The notes beneath the pieces were generated by a model. That model was not told the origin of the DNA. It saw nothing but the letters and a program-made list of their open reading frames with translations, and made no database searches. Positions 8,239 through 16,681 of a stretch of 42,402 bases of DNA are shown piece by piece. Source of the DNA: an uncultured Arthrobacter sp. Its GTDB lineage: Bacteria; Actinomycetota; Actinomycetes; Actinomycetales; Micrococcaceae. Location of the stretch: NCBI RefSeq assembly GCF_902805515.1, contig NZ_CADCTE010000090.1, positions 1 through 42,402 on the forward strand, written 5' to 3'. How positions within the stretch are numbered: position 1 is the first letter of the stretch; every line of letters begins with the position of its first letter. The position numbers and the translations under genes were made by a program.

Positions 8239-8721
8239 TCACCCCTCTGGAGCGTGGGTAGCACTTCTTGTGTAATGCCTGGCGTTCCAGTAGGCCATCG
8301 CTGCGATTGCGCAGGCGGCTGCAATCAGCACCGGAGGGCTGTACAGGACTGCGCCCAGCATCGCGAACCCTGCATCCGCTATGGGTCTTGACGATAGGAA
8401 CAGCGAGGCCAGATCGATCACCAGCGCAATCGCATAGGCGGCATAGAAACAGATCCGGGTGGCGGGTGTGTCCCGGTTCCGAGTGAAGGCCTTCGCCGTG
8501 AACTCATAGACCACGTATTTGAGCCCTACGATGCTGGCAGCGAAAGTCCCGACGAATACGAAATCGACATCCTCAGGGAATCGCCTGAGCGCGATATTCG
8601 ACTGACCCTCGTAGACCCCCGCTGAGTGAAACCACAGGCCCGCCAACTGGGTTGCCGCAGCCAGGATGACGACGGCACCGTACCGAAGCACCACGCTACG
8701 CAATTCCTGTCGGACAACCAT
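8239..8721 (-). CDS. Four-helix integral membrane protein, function unknown
   Basis: A 160-aa protein with four predicted membrane segments: residues about 12-32, 53-75, 88-110 and 118-142. A short basic tail follows. The loop between helices 1 and 2 is polar (YEGQSNIALRRFPEDVDFVF). No catalytic or family motif is recognised. It converges with the sugar dehydrogenase gene (62 bases apart) and is followed upstream, on the same strand, by the AlkD-like gene. Confidence 0.7.
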   Translation of the reverse strand: MVVRQELRSVVLRYGAVVILAAATQLAGLWFHSAGVYEGQSNIALRRFPEDVDFVFVGTFAASIVGLKYVVYEFTAKAFTRNRDTPATRICFYAAYAIALVIDLASLFLSSRPIADAGFAMLGAVLYSPPVLIAAACAIAAMAYWNARHYTRSATHAPEG

Positions 8722-8772
8722 GACGTCAGTATGCCAGCGGGTGTCTATGAGAAGCGTTTTTGACGCCCGTCC

Positions 8773-9444
8773 TCACCGGCTCAATTGCCGACGAACCATC
8801 TCGTTGATCCAAATAGGAGCAAAGGGCGAGGTGCAGTTCGGCGGGGTCGGGTAGTCCTTCAGCACTTCGAGCCGCTCCCCGATGGAGATTGCGCGGCTTC
8901 GGTGGTTCTCGTGTGCGATACCGATCTGCGCCAGGGTGTGGTTCATCGCCCATTGCAGCCGGTCGGGAGCCTCTCCCATCTCAGCCTCGATGGTGTCGAG
9001 CAGACCGGGCAGGTCGAGCCCTTTTGGCTTCTTCACCACACGCTCGCTCGTCAGTGCCCATCCTGCGCTGGCGACGACCGGATCCGGGTCGTCGATCCAT
9101 TCGACGCGGAGCCGCTCGGCGTACGGACTGACCTTGACCACGTAGTTGACGAACCAGTCCTGCACTTTTGGAGCGCCGGCCTCGCGCAGCATTGCGTCCA
9201 ACTCATCGTGCCCGAACTCCTTCGGCCGGCAGATCAGGAGGGCCAGCAGGCGCGCGGCGGTGTCGCCCGTAGCCCACAGCCCGCGGGACAGGTCAGGCTG
9301 GGTCTTCAGCCGCTTCGCGATGCCCCGCAGCTTGGTGAGATTTACCCCGTGGTCATCGCCGTGCTTTTCGTTCACCGCGCGCATCCGGGGATCCTCGAGG
9401 GAGGCGAGTTCGGCCATTAGCTCGTCCACTGTCGTTCCAGTCAT
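8773..9444 (-). CDS. AlkD-like DNA alkylation repair / HEAT-repeat protein
   Basis: A 223-aa all-helical protein. It opens with VDELMAELASLEDPRMRAVNEKHG, where AlkD-family members have the same 'M-x-x-x-E-x-H-G' entry. It continues through HEAT-like repeats (LRGIAKRLKT, LWATGDTAARLLALLI, DWFVNYVVKVSPYAERLRVEW, AASAGWALTSERV). The final part (NHTLAQIGIAHENHRSRAISIGERL) matches the common actinobacterial 'DNA alkylation repair protein' group. AlkD proper removes positively charged N3/N7-alkylpurines using Trp and Asp residues in a basic groove; I cannot confirm the catalytic Asp here. Many homologues of this subgroup are annotated only by fold. Confidence 0.75.
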   Translation of the reverse strand: MTGTTVDELMAELASLEDPRMRAVNEKHGDDHGVNLTKLRGIAKRLKTQPDLSRGLWATGDTAARLLALLICRPKEFGHDELDAMLREAGAPKVQDWFVNYVVKVSPYAERLRVEWIDDPDPVVASAGWALTSERVVKKPKGLDLPGLLDTIEAEMGEAPDRLQWAMNHTLAQIGIAHENHRSRAISIGERLEVLKDYPTPPNCTSPFAPIWINEMVRRQLSR

Positions 9445-9601
9445 CCGTATCTCCGTCTGTTGTCGTGGCCGTCAGCCCTCGCCCTGACCATCATTGGACA
9501 CGATGCCTCCCAGGAGGTCTCCATTTGATCGATTTTCTGACGGGGACCATGCCGAGCATCATGATCTTTATGCGATCAGTTCGCAAGACCGCCCCGTGTG
9601 G

Positions 9602-10225
9602 TCACGAGCCGTCCCGGACCCCGGTGAGCCTGTGCGTGTCGAAGGAGATCCTGCTGAACGTCGCCCTCGTTCCTTCTCCCGAGGGCGACTGGGCCGCGAA
9701 ACCGATCTCGACGGCGGCGGGTGCCGGGTCGCCCATGGCGAAATACCGGACCATGCTCCACCAAAGTCCGTCGACGGAGGCGTGCAGGGCGAACGCCCGC
9801 CCGAGGCGCGAGATCCTCAGGAAGGTTCCCGAACGATCGATGGGCCAGCTGTCGCAGTCATCGGATACCCCGTCCCGGGTGACAACCGAAACCACACGGG
9901 TCGTGCCGCTGGGATCAAGCTCTGCGCACACCTTGAACCAGTTGAGCGGATCGATGTACCCGATCAGGACACCGGAGTCGAAGTCGCTGACGTAGACCGG
10001 GCTCACGAACGCGCTCAGGCGGAAATCTCCCGTCACTGCGGCGACGAACCGCTCGGCATTGAAGGTATGTGAAGACCCGTCGGGGTTCAGGAACATATCT
10101 GCTCCGGCATCGGCGGAAAGCACCGTATCCCGCCCGCGAATCACGGGACGGACCTGCGCACGGGGCCCTCTACCGGTCAACGGGAAGGGCAGGGGGTCAA
10201 GTATCAGTTCTCGGGTCTCGTCCAC
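9602..10225 (-). CDS. DUF1349 concanavalin-like protein
   Basis: A 207-aa all-beta protein of the DUF1349 family ('regulation of enolase 1' type, concanavalin A-like fold). The matching features are the early GRGPRAQVRPVIRGRDTVLSA segment, DMFLNPDG, the core VTGDFRLSAFVSPVY..FDSGVLIGY, NWFKVCAEL, VVSVVTRDGVSDDC, FLRISRLGRAFALHASVDGLWW and VEIGFAAQSPSGEGTRATFSRISF. Proteins of this fold often bind carbohydrates, but no enzymatic residues are known. There is no signal peptide, so it is probably cytoplasmic. A single gene; the 157 bases between it and the AlkD-like gene show no further gene. Confidence 0.8.
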   Translation of the reverse strand: MDETRELILDPLPFPLTGRGPRAQVRPVIRGRDTVLSADAGADMFLNPDGSSHTFNAERFVAAVTGDFRLSAFVSPVYVSDFDSGVLIGYIDPLNWFKVCAELDPSGTTRVVSVVTRDGVSDDCDSWPIDRSGTFLRISRLGRAFALHASVDGLWWSMVRYFAMGDPAPAAVEIGFAAQSPSGEGTRATFSRISFDTHRLTGVRDGS

Positions 10226-10252
10226 CGGTCAAATCTAACCTGTGGCATCGGG

Positions 10253-10567
10253 TTAGAATCCGCTGAACCCCACGAAAACGGACAAATACAGGGCGCAGCA
10301 ACACCAAAGGAATGCCATCGCGGCGACTGCTACGCTGCCCCGCCAGGGTTCCTCTTTGAAGAGAATGCCGGGTTTCAAGCTTAGAAATATCAGGGCCAGA
10401 AACGGAGTGAAGAGAAGCACTGCAACGCTGACCATCAACGTTTGTGCCCAGAGGGGGGCGTCGACAGCAAACGATTGGTAGATCTTTATTGCGAACCAGG
10501 TACCAGCCAGCCCGGCAAACAGCAGGCTCGCCATCACTGCCGTAGTTCGGACGAAAACCACTTTCAC
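10253..10567 (-). CDS. Three-helix membrane protein, function unknown
   Basis: A 104-aa hydrophobic protein with three membrane segments (about residues 10-31, 41-65 and 78-102) and short polar loops. The Cys-Cys-Cys run lies in the last helix. No family is recognised. It sits 27 bases downstream of the start of the DUF1349 gene on the same strand, so the two may be cotranscribed. The surrounding DNA is somewhat lower in GC than its neighbours. Confidence 0.6.
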   Translation of the reverse strand: MKVVFVRTTAVMASLLFAGLAGTWFAIKIYQSFAVDAPLWAQTLMVSVAVLLFTPFLALIFLSLKPGILFKEEPWRGSVAVAAMAFLWCCCALYLSVFVGFSGF

Positions 10568-10771
10568 AATCAGGTCCCCCAGCGGTCACAGCGAATTTCT
10601 CAATACGCTACCGGTGGAGAGCCCACGCAAGGTAATTGCATGCCTGAAAGGATCCGGAAGTATCTGCCGCTCATTGCAGCCACCGAATCGAAGGGTTGGC
10701 ATAGTTAGGGCGGGTGCCGGCTGAAGGAAGCGGCCTCCTCGTTGAGCCCAGGAACCCATTGTTTCCGAGGA

Positions 10772-11380
10772 TCACACCGTGCGGTCCCTGATGGCGGCAT
10801 AAAGCAGCATGTCCCGGCGCACTCCAGCGATTTCCTGGTGACTTCGGAGAAGTCCCTCGCACTGAAACCCGCCTCGGTCCGCGGTGCGGACCGAGGCGGC
10901 ATTCCAGGGTTCAATATAAAGTTCCACCCGGTGCAGTTCTGGAATGGTCCAGGCGAAATTCAGCAGTGCCAGCAGTGCGCGGCCGGCAATTCGCCGGCCA
11001 CGCTCTCGGGGAATCACCGCATAACCGGTTTGGGCGCGGCCCTTGGTCAACTCTCTGGTCCACAGGCCCATCTGGCCCACGCAGCGGCTTGTCCCGGCGT
11101 CGGCGATAGCAAAGGAGAATCCCGTTCCCTCGCTGTGGCGCTGCCGTTGGCGTTCAACCCACGCCAGGGCCTCCTCAAGCGACGCGTGGGCGGGCAGGGT
11201 GCCGGTAGTCGGGACGTAGGAGTCGCGGGAAAGTTCCACGGCCATTCCGGCGTCCGCGTCGCGGAACCGGCGAAGGAGCACACCTGCGTGCCGCGGATCA
11301 TCCACGGGCCATTCCGGTATCGCGAGACGGGCGTCCACTGTCTCAGCCGTAGTGAGCGGTGATCGTGCGGTCCATTCCAT
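10772..11380 (-). CDS. GNAT acetyltransferase, RimJ/RimL type
   Basis: A GNAT protein of up to 202 aa with RimJ/RimL/SpeG-type layout. Its elements are LLRRFRDADAGMAVELSRD, the substrate segment ALAWVERQRQRHSEGTGFSFAIAD, CVGQMGLW, GYAVIPRERGRRIAGRALLALLNFAW (motif A, R-x-x-R-R-I-A-G) and RVELYIEPWNAASVRTADRGGFQCEGLLRS. The last stretch, N-x-A-S-x-R-x-A-x-x-x-G-F, is diagnostic for the subfamily that acetylates ribosomal protein or peptide N-termini. The ATG at 11380 lies inside the end of the S66 peptidase gene. A GTG at 11338, five bases past that gene's stop, is an alternative giving 188 aa. The two genes probably form one operon. Confidence 0.82.
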   Translation of the reverse strand: MEWTARSPLTTAETVDARLAIPEWPVDDPRHAGVLLRRFRDADAGMAVELSRDSYVPTTGTLPAHASLEEALAWVERQRQRHSEGTGFSFAIADAGTSRCVGQMGLWTRELTKGRAQTGYAVIPRERGRRIAGRALLALLNFAWTIPELHRVELYIEPWNAASVRTADRGGFQCEGLLRSHQEIAGVRRDMLLYAAIRDRTV

Positions 11381-12395
11381 TCATCGTTACGGTCCCGCCG
11401 TAGGGCAGGATCCACTGCGGGCGGGTATGCCCGAAGGGGACCCCGACGCAGACGACCGCCCCGGGGTTGTAGCGGGTGATCTCCTCGGTGACGGTTTCCC
11501 GCTGGGCCGTTCGGAGACGGGAGCGCTCCGCAGCACTGGGCCGGTGCTCGAAGCCGCTGGTAGGGGGCCTTGCGACGAGTACCGCGTCGACGGCGTCAAG
11601 GATGCCGCGTTCGCCGAGCGCTCGGACCCACCGTTTCACCCAGTCTGCAGGTGGGAGCTCCTCACTGGTTTCCAACAGGAGGATTGACCCGTGGAGGTCC
11701 TCGACCGGCGGCAGCTGGTCGGCCAAAGCGAGCTGGTCGATGACCTCGAGGCATCCGCCCCAGGTCCTGCCCGACACCACCCGCTCCGGTCCGGCCCAGA
11801 CCCAGGGTTCGGAGGGCTCCCTCTCACCGAACTCGACGAGCGCTCGAGGATCACGCCAGTCCTGGCCGAAGTCCTCGGATTCGCCCGGATCGGTGATGGC
11901 GAGCTCGCCGCCTGTCATGAGGGCGGCTTTCAGGGAGGCGAGGTGGACCTCGTCGATGCGTGGACCCGGACCGAGGTGGACCTGGGTGGAGCCGCCGTAG
12001 AAACCGCTGATACCGTGCGACCAGAGCCAGTTCAGCAGGTTAGTGTTGTCGCTGTAGCCGAGGAAGATCTTGGGGTCGGCGCGCGCGAGGTCGGGGTCCA
12101 GGTGCGGTATGACGGTGATCTGATCGTCGCCGCCGACCGTGGCGAGGATGGCGCGGATGGTGGGATCGGCGAAGGCCGCGTTGAGATCGGCGGCACGGTC
12201 CTCGGCGGATGCACCGAGCTGCCGCGTCGTCGGGAACTCCACGGGTACAAGGCCCGTCACCGCCGCGAAACGGGTCATGGCCTGGTCGTGGACCTCGGGA
12301 GCGAATCCCGGGGCCGCGAATGACGGCGACAGGATCGCCACCCGATCGTCCTCACGAAGTTTCGGTGCCGGTCTGGTGGGTCCCCATTTTTTCAT
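11343..12395 (-). CDS. S66 family LD-carboxypeptidase / MccF-like peptidase
   Basis: A 350-aa serine peptidase of MEROPS family S66. The nucleophile Ser lies in FLGYSDNTNLLNWL (S115 with this start), after the typical IRAILATVGGDDQITVIPHLD. The Glu and His of the triad are in SILLLETSEELPP and GVPFGHTRPQWILP. The segment TWGGCLEVIDQL corresponds to the usual GGNL/C-x-x-x loop. LdcA members trim murein tetrapeptides during recycling, whereas MccF cleaves microcin C-type peptidyl nucleotides. The long form and the YGGSTQVHLGPGPRIDE segment look closer to MccF. ATG 12395 is chosen over an upstream GTG (12413) because the latter only adds six poorly conserved residues. Confidence 0.85.
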   Translation of the reverse strand: MKKWGPTRPAPKLREDDRVAILSPSFAAPGFAPEVHDQAMTRFAAVTGLVPVEFPTTRQLGASAEDRAADLNAAFADPTIRAILATVGGDDQITVIPHLDPDLARADPKIFLGYSDNTNLLNWLWSHGISGFYGGSTQVHLGPGPRIDEVHLASLKAALMTGGELAITDPGESEDFGQDWRDPRALVEFGEREPSEPWVWAGPERVVSGRTWGGCLEVIDQLALADQLPPVEDLHGSILLLETSEELPPADWVKRWVRALGERGILDAVDAVLVARPPTSGFEHRPSAAERSRLRTAQRETVTEEITRYNPGAVVCVGVPFGHTRPQWILPYGGTVTMNGMDRTITAHYG

Positions 12396-12515
12396 CCCGT
12401 CAGTCAAGCACACCGGCGATGTTCACGGCTTCAGCCGCGCGGCGGATGCGGCCTGGCAAAAGTGGCCGTAGAGTCACCAGACGAGCGACAGCATGCCGGC
12501 GCTAGGGGGACGCTG

Positions 12516-12947
12516 ATGAACGGTCACGCGGGATCACCCCAGCCACGCCGGGACCTCACCTGGGATGAACTGCCACCGAAGCGCCGTCGCTTCTGGGGGT
12601 GGCTCTTATTCCTGGTGTTCCTGGTCGCGCCAATAGCCCGCATACCGTTTGAATTTGCCGGGCTCCCTTCTTTCGCTGCCGCCATGGTGGTGTTGTCCGT
12701 GATCGTGCTGGTTCTGGTGCCCCTTGGGCGGGATGCCTGGCTCGAGCTGAAGCAACGCCGCGCTAGCGGCGAGGAACTTCCGCCGACTATCGGGCCGCGC
12801 GTCGTCGTCGGCTGGTCAATCACAGCGGTGGTCTTGTGGGGCCTCTTTGCGTGGGCGGTCACCTCGCATGGTCTGCTGTTTCCCCTACTTCCGCTCTTCG
12901 CTACGGCGTTTGCCGTGCTGCGGTTTCATCAGTGGCGGAGTCAGTAG
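12516..12947 (+). CDS. Small membrane protein, function unknown
   Basis: A 143-aa protein with a basic cytoplasmic N-terminus (RRDLTWDELPPKRRR) and four hydrophobic segments: about residues 28-44, 51-69, 96-116 and 118-134. No family is recognised. The start is ATG 12516, since AGGGGGA (12504-12510) lies five bases before it; an upstream in-frame ATG at 12462 lacks a binding site. It is divergent from the S66 peptidase gene and convergent with the membrane protein gene at 13037. Confidence 0.7.
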   Translation: MNGHAGSPQPRRDLTWDELPPKRRRFWGWLLFLVFLVAPIARIPFEFAGLPSFAAAMVVLSVIVLVLVPLGRDAWLELKQRRASGEELPPTIGPRVVVGWSITAVVLWGLFAWAVTSHGLLFPLLPLFATAFAVLRFHQWRSQ

Positions 12948-13036
12948 GCGGGGAGGATCCTCAAGTGCGAAGGATGGCCGGCGTGGGTGGCCCGCGTGTG
13001 CCGGAGGCCCACCCATTCCCGAAGCGGCACGGGCAG

Positions 13037-13792
13037 CTATCCGCGGGACCTCGTTAGCCAAGTCAGGGCAAGGCCGGCGATTGCGGCAATGCCGGCAAAA
13101 GACGCTTCGAGTGACAGCCAGAACTCCGGAAGGGCGATCAGCAGGACAAGGAGGGCCACGCCCGCAGTGCAGTCCAGTGCAGCTCGCCAGGGGCGGCCGG
13201 AGTAATGGCCGAGCAGGAGCAGAGGCAAGGGCACAAAAACAAGCAGGTAGGCCCAAGGATTCGTCCAGAAAATCGCCGCGCCGAGAAGCAGCCAGGCGCC
13301 GGCCAGGCCGAGGATCAGCCGCAGGAGTCGGGGGAGAAGAGGAGCGGAGGACGGCGTGCCGGCAGCGTCAAGCGAGATGAATGCCCAGGGGGTGACCGCT
13401 GGCACCCACAAGCCGGCCCAGTAGCCTCCGCCGGTCGACCCGATGAGACCCAGCAGGATTCCCGGAAGAACAAATACGGCCACGGCCTTTGAAGGGGATT
13501 TGATTCCCAGGACGGATAATCCGATTGCCACATACATGGCGCCGTAAATCAGTCCAAGCCACATATTGGTATTGGAGCCGCCGACCTGACCGACATGAAA
13601 GAGCAGGAACATGCCAATGGTTTGAAGGAAGGTTGCACCAATGACCCGGAACTGTACTTCATCGGCTGCAGTGTAGGACGCACGCCGTTCTCCCGGCGCG
13701 CCTGTTGATGCATCACGTGTTGCCGGACCCATTCGGTCATCATTCCATGTGCTGCTCAAGGAGGAGCCCTGAATATCTCGGTCCTCACGCAT
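13037..13792 (-). CDS. Polytopic membrane protein, function unknown
   Basis: A 251-aa protein with a polar N-terminus of about 45 residues and then roughly eight membrane segments. These include FRVIGATFLQTIGMFLLFHV, a GLIYGAMYVAIGLSVL helix, FVLPGILLGLIGSTGGG and a Leu-rich pair (LLRLILGLAGAWLLL, YLLVFVPLPLLLLGHY). The Gly-rich SNTNMWLGL loop follows the first helix. No transporter family is recognised. The ATG at 13792 is preferred because an earlier one (13852) would overlap the kinase-like gene upstream. The gene starts 22 bases after that gene's stop, so they are probably cotranscribed. Confidence 0.68.
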   Translation of the reverse strand: MREDRDIQGSSLSSTWNDDRMGPATRDASTGAPGERRASYTAADEVQFRVIGATFLQTIGMFLLFHVGQVGGSNTNMWLGLIYGAMYVAIGLSVLGIKSPSKAVAVFVLPGILLGLIGSTGGGYWAGLWVPAVTPWAFISLDAAGTPSSAPLLPRLLRLILGLAGAWLLLGAAIFWTNPWAYLLVFVPLPLLLLGHYSGRPWRAALDCTAGVALLVLLIALPEFWLSLEASFAGIAAIAGLALTWLTRSRG

Positions 13793-13814
13793 CGGATGGA
13801 TATGGGAAAGCACT

Positions 13815-14735
13815 TTAGAGAGCAGGGAGGGACTGGGACAGTTCCGGATCACCGAGGATGCGCGCGAGAGTACTTCGCCCCAGCGTGCTCATTCCCGGAT
13901 TCGACCGCTGGTAGTACCAGACCAACCCCATCGCCTGCTGGAAGGCCCACGCTGCGCCACGCCACCACTCAAGGTCGGAGCAGGGCAGCTCCCGGCGAAA
14001 CCACGCCCGTCCCTCTGCATCCAGCAGGTGCCATACGGCGACAAGATCGAGCGAGGGGTCGGCAGGAGCGAAACCGCCGCCATCGAGGACCCCGACCAGC
14101 CGCTCACCCTCGACCAGGAGGTTGCCGGGAGTCAAGTCACCGTGCGTCATGACGTCGGCGCCGGCGGTTGGCAGGATTCGAAATTCAGCCCAGAGGGCAC
14201 GGAGCCGATCGGCCGGAAGGAGGCCCTCGCTCTCGCGGAAACAAATGTCCATCCAGTCATCGGAGTCCTGCAGCATTCCGCCCCGGCCGGTACCTGCGAA
14301 ATGGCGCCCTCCGGTGCGGGCGGTTCGTAGCGCATGCACGAGGTCCGCGAGATCCTGGGCAAAAGCCTTGGAGTTGGCCAGACCGCCGGGTGTTGCCACG
14401 CGCCCGGGCAACCAGGTCTGCACCGACCACGGCAGGGGGTAGCCGTGGCCCGGAGCGCCTTCCGCAACGAACAAAGGCGTTGGAAACGGACAACTGGCCT
14501 TCAGCTCGCGCATTGCCGCTGCCTCACGCTGCAGTTCGGTCCGCATGGCGACCGGGTCAGCGGATCGAAGAGGGAAGCGCGCGGTGAGTTCGGTGCCGAT
14601 CCGATAGATGGCGTTGACCGTCCCCTCCGCCTGGATGCGGCGGATCTGCTCGAGGCGCCAACTGGGGAACTGCTCGACGATCAGCCTGCAGGCTGTTTCC
14701 TCGTCGAGGAGCAGCTGATCATCGTGCATCACCAT
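13815..14735 (-). CDS. Aminoglycoside phosphotransferase-like (APH) kinase
   Basis: A 306-aa protein of the APH/choline kinase superfamily. The N-lobe has VNAIYRIGTELTARFPLR (nucleotide-binding strand with the Lys position occupied by Arg), followed by LQREAAAMREL. The catalytic loop is VMTHGDLTPGNLLV (Asp and Asn present), and GVLDGGGFAPADPSLDL replaces the usual IDFG, keeping the metal-binding Asp. WSVQTWLPGRVA is the hinge typical of the MphA/phosphotransferase group. It phosphorylates an unknown small molecule; antibiotic resistance must not be assumed from fold alone. The start at ATG 14735 follows an AAGG; a longer GTG/ATG start at 14795 is less likely. Confidence 0.82.
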   Translation of the reverse strand: MVMHDDQLLLDEETACRLIVEQFPSWRLEQIRRIQAEGTVNAIYRIGTELTARFPLRSADPVAMRTELQREAAAMRELKASCPFPTPLFVAEGAPGHGYPLPWSVQTWLPGRVATPGGLANSKAFAQDLADLVHALRTARTGGRHFAGTGRGGMLQDSDDWMDICFRESEGLLPADRLRALWAEFRILPTAGADVMTHGDLTPGNLLVEGERLVGVLDGGGFAPADPSLDLVAVWHLLDAEGRAWFRRELPCSDLEWWRGAAWAFQQAMGLVWYYQRSNPGMSTLGRSTLARILGDPELSQSLPAL

Positions 14736-14852
14736 GCAGGCGACCTTAGCTGATTCCCTGGCCGGATCCGCGGCTCCTCCCGCTGGCCGACCCAAACCTC
14801 CCGGACGCGCGGCGGAACCCCGGCGGTAAGCGAAAGCCCGGGGCGGCGTGGT

Positions 14853-15278
14853 TCAGCGCAGAATGAGGTTCGGGTGGAGTGCAGCCCAACCCAGTTCGGC
14901 ATACTCCTCGACGTCGTAGCCGTCCGGAGCAAGCATCACTTCGACTTCTGGGGTGGTGACTCCGACAGCAGGCGTAAGGGCGCCTTCAATGTATCCACCG
15001 CAACCGATGATTGCCTGGCCATTCTGATCGATGACCAGGCAGATAGACCGCTCGAACTCATCGGCGGGCCGGGCGATGTAATAGGAACGTCCGTCTTGCT
15101 CGGCCAGGTAGCGCATGGTGTCCGAGGCGACGATGCCCTCCGTGTCGAGGGATGCAGGCTTGTCCTGATCGACGGGCGCATTTTCGAGCACCGAGAATGA
15201 GGTGGTCGCACTGCAGCCGGCCAGAACCCAGACGAGTGCAAGGGCCGCTACCGCCCGTACCTGTCCGTGCTCATTCAT
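14853..15278 (-). CDS. Predicted lipoprotein, function unknown
   Basis: A 141-aa lipoprotein. The signal peptide (residues 1-21, about VRAVAALALVWVLA) ends in a good lipobox LAGC with Cys 22. The mature part contains DTEGIVASDTMRYLAEQDGRSYYIARP, a central ICLVIDQNGQAIIGCGGYIEG with a Cys pair, and a C-terminal acidic segment (PDGYDVEEYAELGW). It resembles small secreted proteins found only in Arthrobacter-type genomes; no function is known. ATG 15278 has AGGGTG upstream and is preferred over a longer start at 15320. Confidence 0.75.
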   Translation of the reverse strand: MNEHGQVRAVAALALVWVLAGCSATTSFSVLENAPVDQDKPASLDTEGIVASDTMRYLAEQDGRSYYIARPADEFERSICLVIDQNGQAIIGCGGYIEGALTPAVGVTTPEVEVMLAPDGYDVEEYAELGWAALHPNLILR

Positions 15279-15755
15279 GGATTTCACCCTGGTATCTCCG
15301 ATTCGCCCGCACCTTCCCAATGCCCGGTCGCACCGGCGCTAGCCCGACCTAATCACGGCCGTACCATCAGGGAAACCGGTGGACGGGCCCGGATCGGTCA
15401 TCGTTACAAGTTCGCAACCGGCCAAGGAAATATCGCCCTATTCAGTAGATTTCGCGGAGATCTACCCTGAGCGCGCTGATTATCGACGGCACGGATGCGA
15501 AACGGGCAGTGAAATCGGGCGAATACCGAATCGCGCGCGTCCCTCCACAAATGAGAATGCCGTTATTGCTTGTTTCGGTGACATAAGTAACCTACATTGA
15601 GCGGACAGCGACCTCAGGGGTATCAGAAGTATCTTTCGTCTGGCGCCTTTGAATACCCGGTCAGCGGATCACACTGTTTTGTTCTTGTGGGGGCCGTACG
15701 CTGCGCCGTCGGGGATGGCCCGGGGGATACTACGTGTTTCAGGAGACGCGCATAC
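15279..15755. other. 477-bp regulatory region upstream of the surface protein
   Basis: The region separates the lipoprotein (minus) from the surface protein (plus). No gene is convincing; an in-frame extension of the surface protein to 15597 lacks coding character and signal peptide logic. It holds an inverted repeat at 15445-15465, and an AT-rich patch at 15560-15600 with TTGCTT (15567) and TAACCT (about 15589) in weak promoter spacing. The surface-protein transcript may thus carry a leader of about 150 bases. Confidence 0.45.
15445..15465. promoter_or_regulatory. 21-bp inverted repeat, operator-like
   Basis: GTAGAT (15445-15450) and ATCTAC (15460-15465) form perfect arms around a 9-base spacer that holds CGCG. 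The symmetry extends imperfectly outwards (TCA before, TGA two bases after). It lies about 290 bases upstream of the surface protein ATG and 170 bases upstream of the lipoprotein start. The regulator is unknown. Confidence 0.35.
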
Positions 15756-16625
15756 ATGATCACTACTAAAAAATGGGTTGCAACGGGATCAACGGCGACC
15801 CTTATTGCCGGCGGGCTGTTCTTTGGTGCTCCGGCGGCTTCGGCTGCGCCTGGTGATGCTGCCTGTCTGCAGGCTTTCGTCCAGTTCAACGCCGCATTGA
15901 GCGCTGCGGGGATCGACGTGGCATTCGTCAACCAGCTTGAGGTCGCGACCGCGGCTGTTGTTACTGCCGGCGAGAACCTTGCCACCGTCACGGCGTCGCT
16001 GAACGTCGAGGGGCTGGCGGTTGAGGCCGAGACCACCGCATCGGCTGCCGCAGAGGCGCAGCGCCTGGTTATTGAGGCCGAAGCCGCGATTGAGGCCGCG
16101 GTGGAAGCTGCGGTCCTTGCCGATCTTGACGGCGACGGGGACCCGGAGAACGATCCGGCTGTGCTCGCAGCGCGCGCAGCGCTGATCCCGCTGGCTGAGC
16201 AGGAAAGGATTGCAGCCGAGGCCGCGGTCGCTGCGGAGGCTGCCTATGCTGCCGTGCTCGTGAACGCGGAGCTGGTGGCTGCTGAGGCCGCTTTTGAAGC
16301 GGCCGTCGTCCAGGTGGATGCTCTGATTGCACAGCTCAGTGGCAATGAAGCCCTCGCAGCGGAAATCCTTGCACTGTTCAAGGCGTTCTTGGCCGCGTGT
16401 GAGGCCGGCGCCATCGGAGTGACGCCGGTTGTCAACCCCACCGTACCGGTGACGGTCGTCCCCACCCCCACGGGCACCAACAAGGGCATGAACGTCCAGA
16501 CCGCCGCCGCGACCGAGGAAAACAGTGCGGCCCTCGCCCTCATTGCCGGGTTGCTCGCTGCCGGCGTTGCCGTTCCCGTGGCCATGGCCGCACGCATGCG
16601 TCGGCTCGAGCGCGCCCAGCGCTAG
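15756..16625 (+). CDS. Alanine-rich exported surface protein with C-terminal membrane anchor
   Basis: A 289-aa secreted protein. A signal peptide covers residues 1-30 (basic MITTKKW, hydrophobic core, APAASA before the cleavage). A long Ala/Glu-rich region of about 190 residues has strong coiled-coil periodicity (VEAETTASAAAEAQRLVIEA). It is interrupted near 125 by DLDGDGDPEND, an EF-hand/Ca-loop-like sequence. A Pro/Val/Thr linker follows (TVPVTVVPTPTG), then KGMNVQTAAATEE, a C-terminal hydrophobic helix (ALIAGLLAAGVAVPVAMAA) and a basic tail. That is the tripartite plan of cell-wall sorting signals, but with no LPXTG. It may be a rod-like surface or cell-wall spacer protein. AGGAG at 15741-15745 supports the start. 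Confidence 0.78.
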   Translation: MITTKKWVATGSTATLIAGGLFFGAPAASAAPGDAACLQAFVQFNAALSAAGIDVAFVNQLEVATAAVVTAGENLATVTASLNVEGLAVEAETTASAAAEAQRLVIEAEAAIEAAVEAAVLADLDGDGDPENDPAVLAARAALIPLAEQERIAAEAAVAAEAAYAAVLVNAELVAAEAAFEAAVVQVDALIAQLSGNEALAAEILALFKAFLAACEAGAIGVTPVVNPTVPVTVVPTPTGTNKGMNVQTAAATEENSAALALIAGLLAAGVAVPVAMAARMRRLERAQR

Positions 16626-16638
16626 CTCGTCGGTCTGT

Positions 16639-16681
16639 CCCGGCGCGGGCCGCGGTCCTCACATCGTGGTCCCGCGCCGGG
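16639..16681 (+). terminator. Strong GC hairpin after the surface protein
   Basis: CCCGGCGCGGG (16639-16649) and CCCGCGCCGGG (16671-16681) form a perfect 11-bp stem 14 bases after the surface protein stop. There is no U tract, which is common in high-GC Actinobacteria. It should stop or stabilise the transcript. Confidence 0.6.

Noticed and set aside
13815..14735. Antibiotic-resistance gene (aminoglycoside phosphotransferase)
   Set aside because: The fold and catalytic loop fit, but the family includes many metabolic kinases and no resistance context, such as mobile elements, is present.
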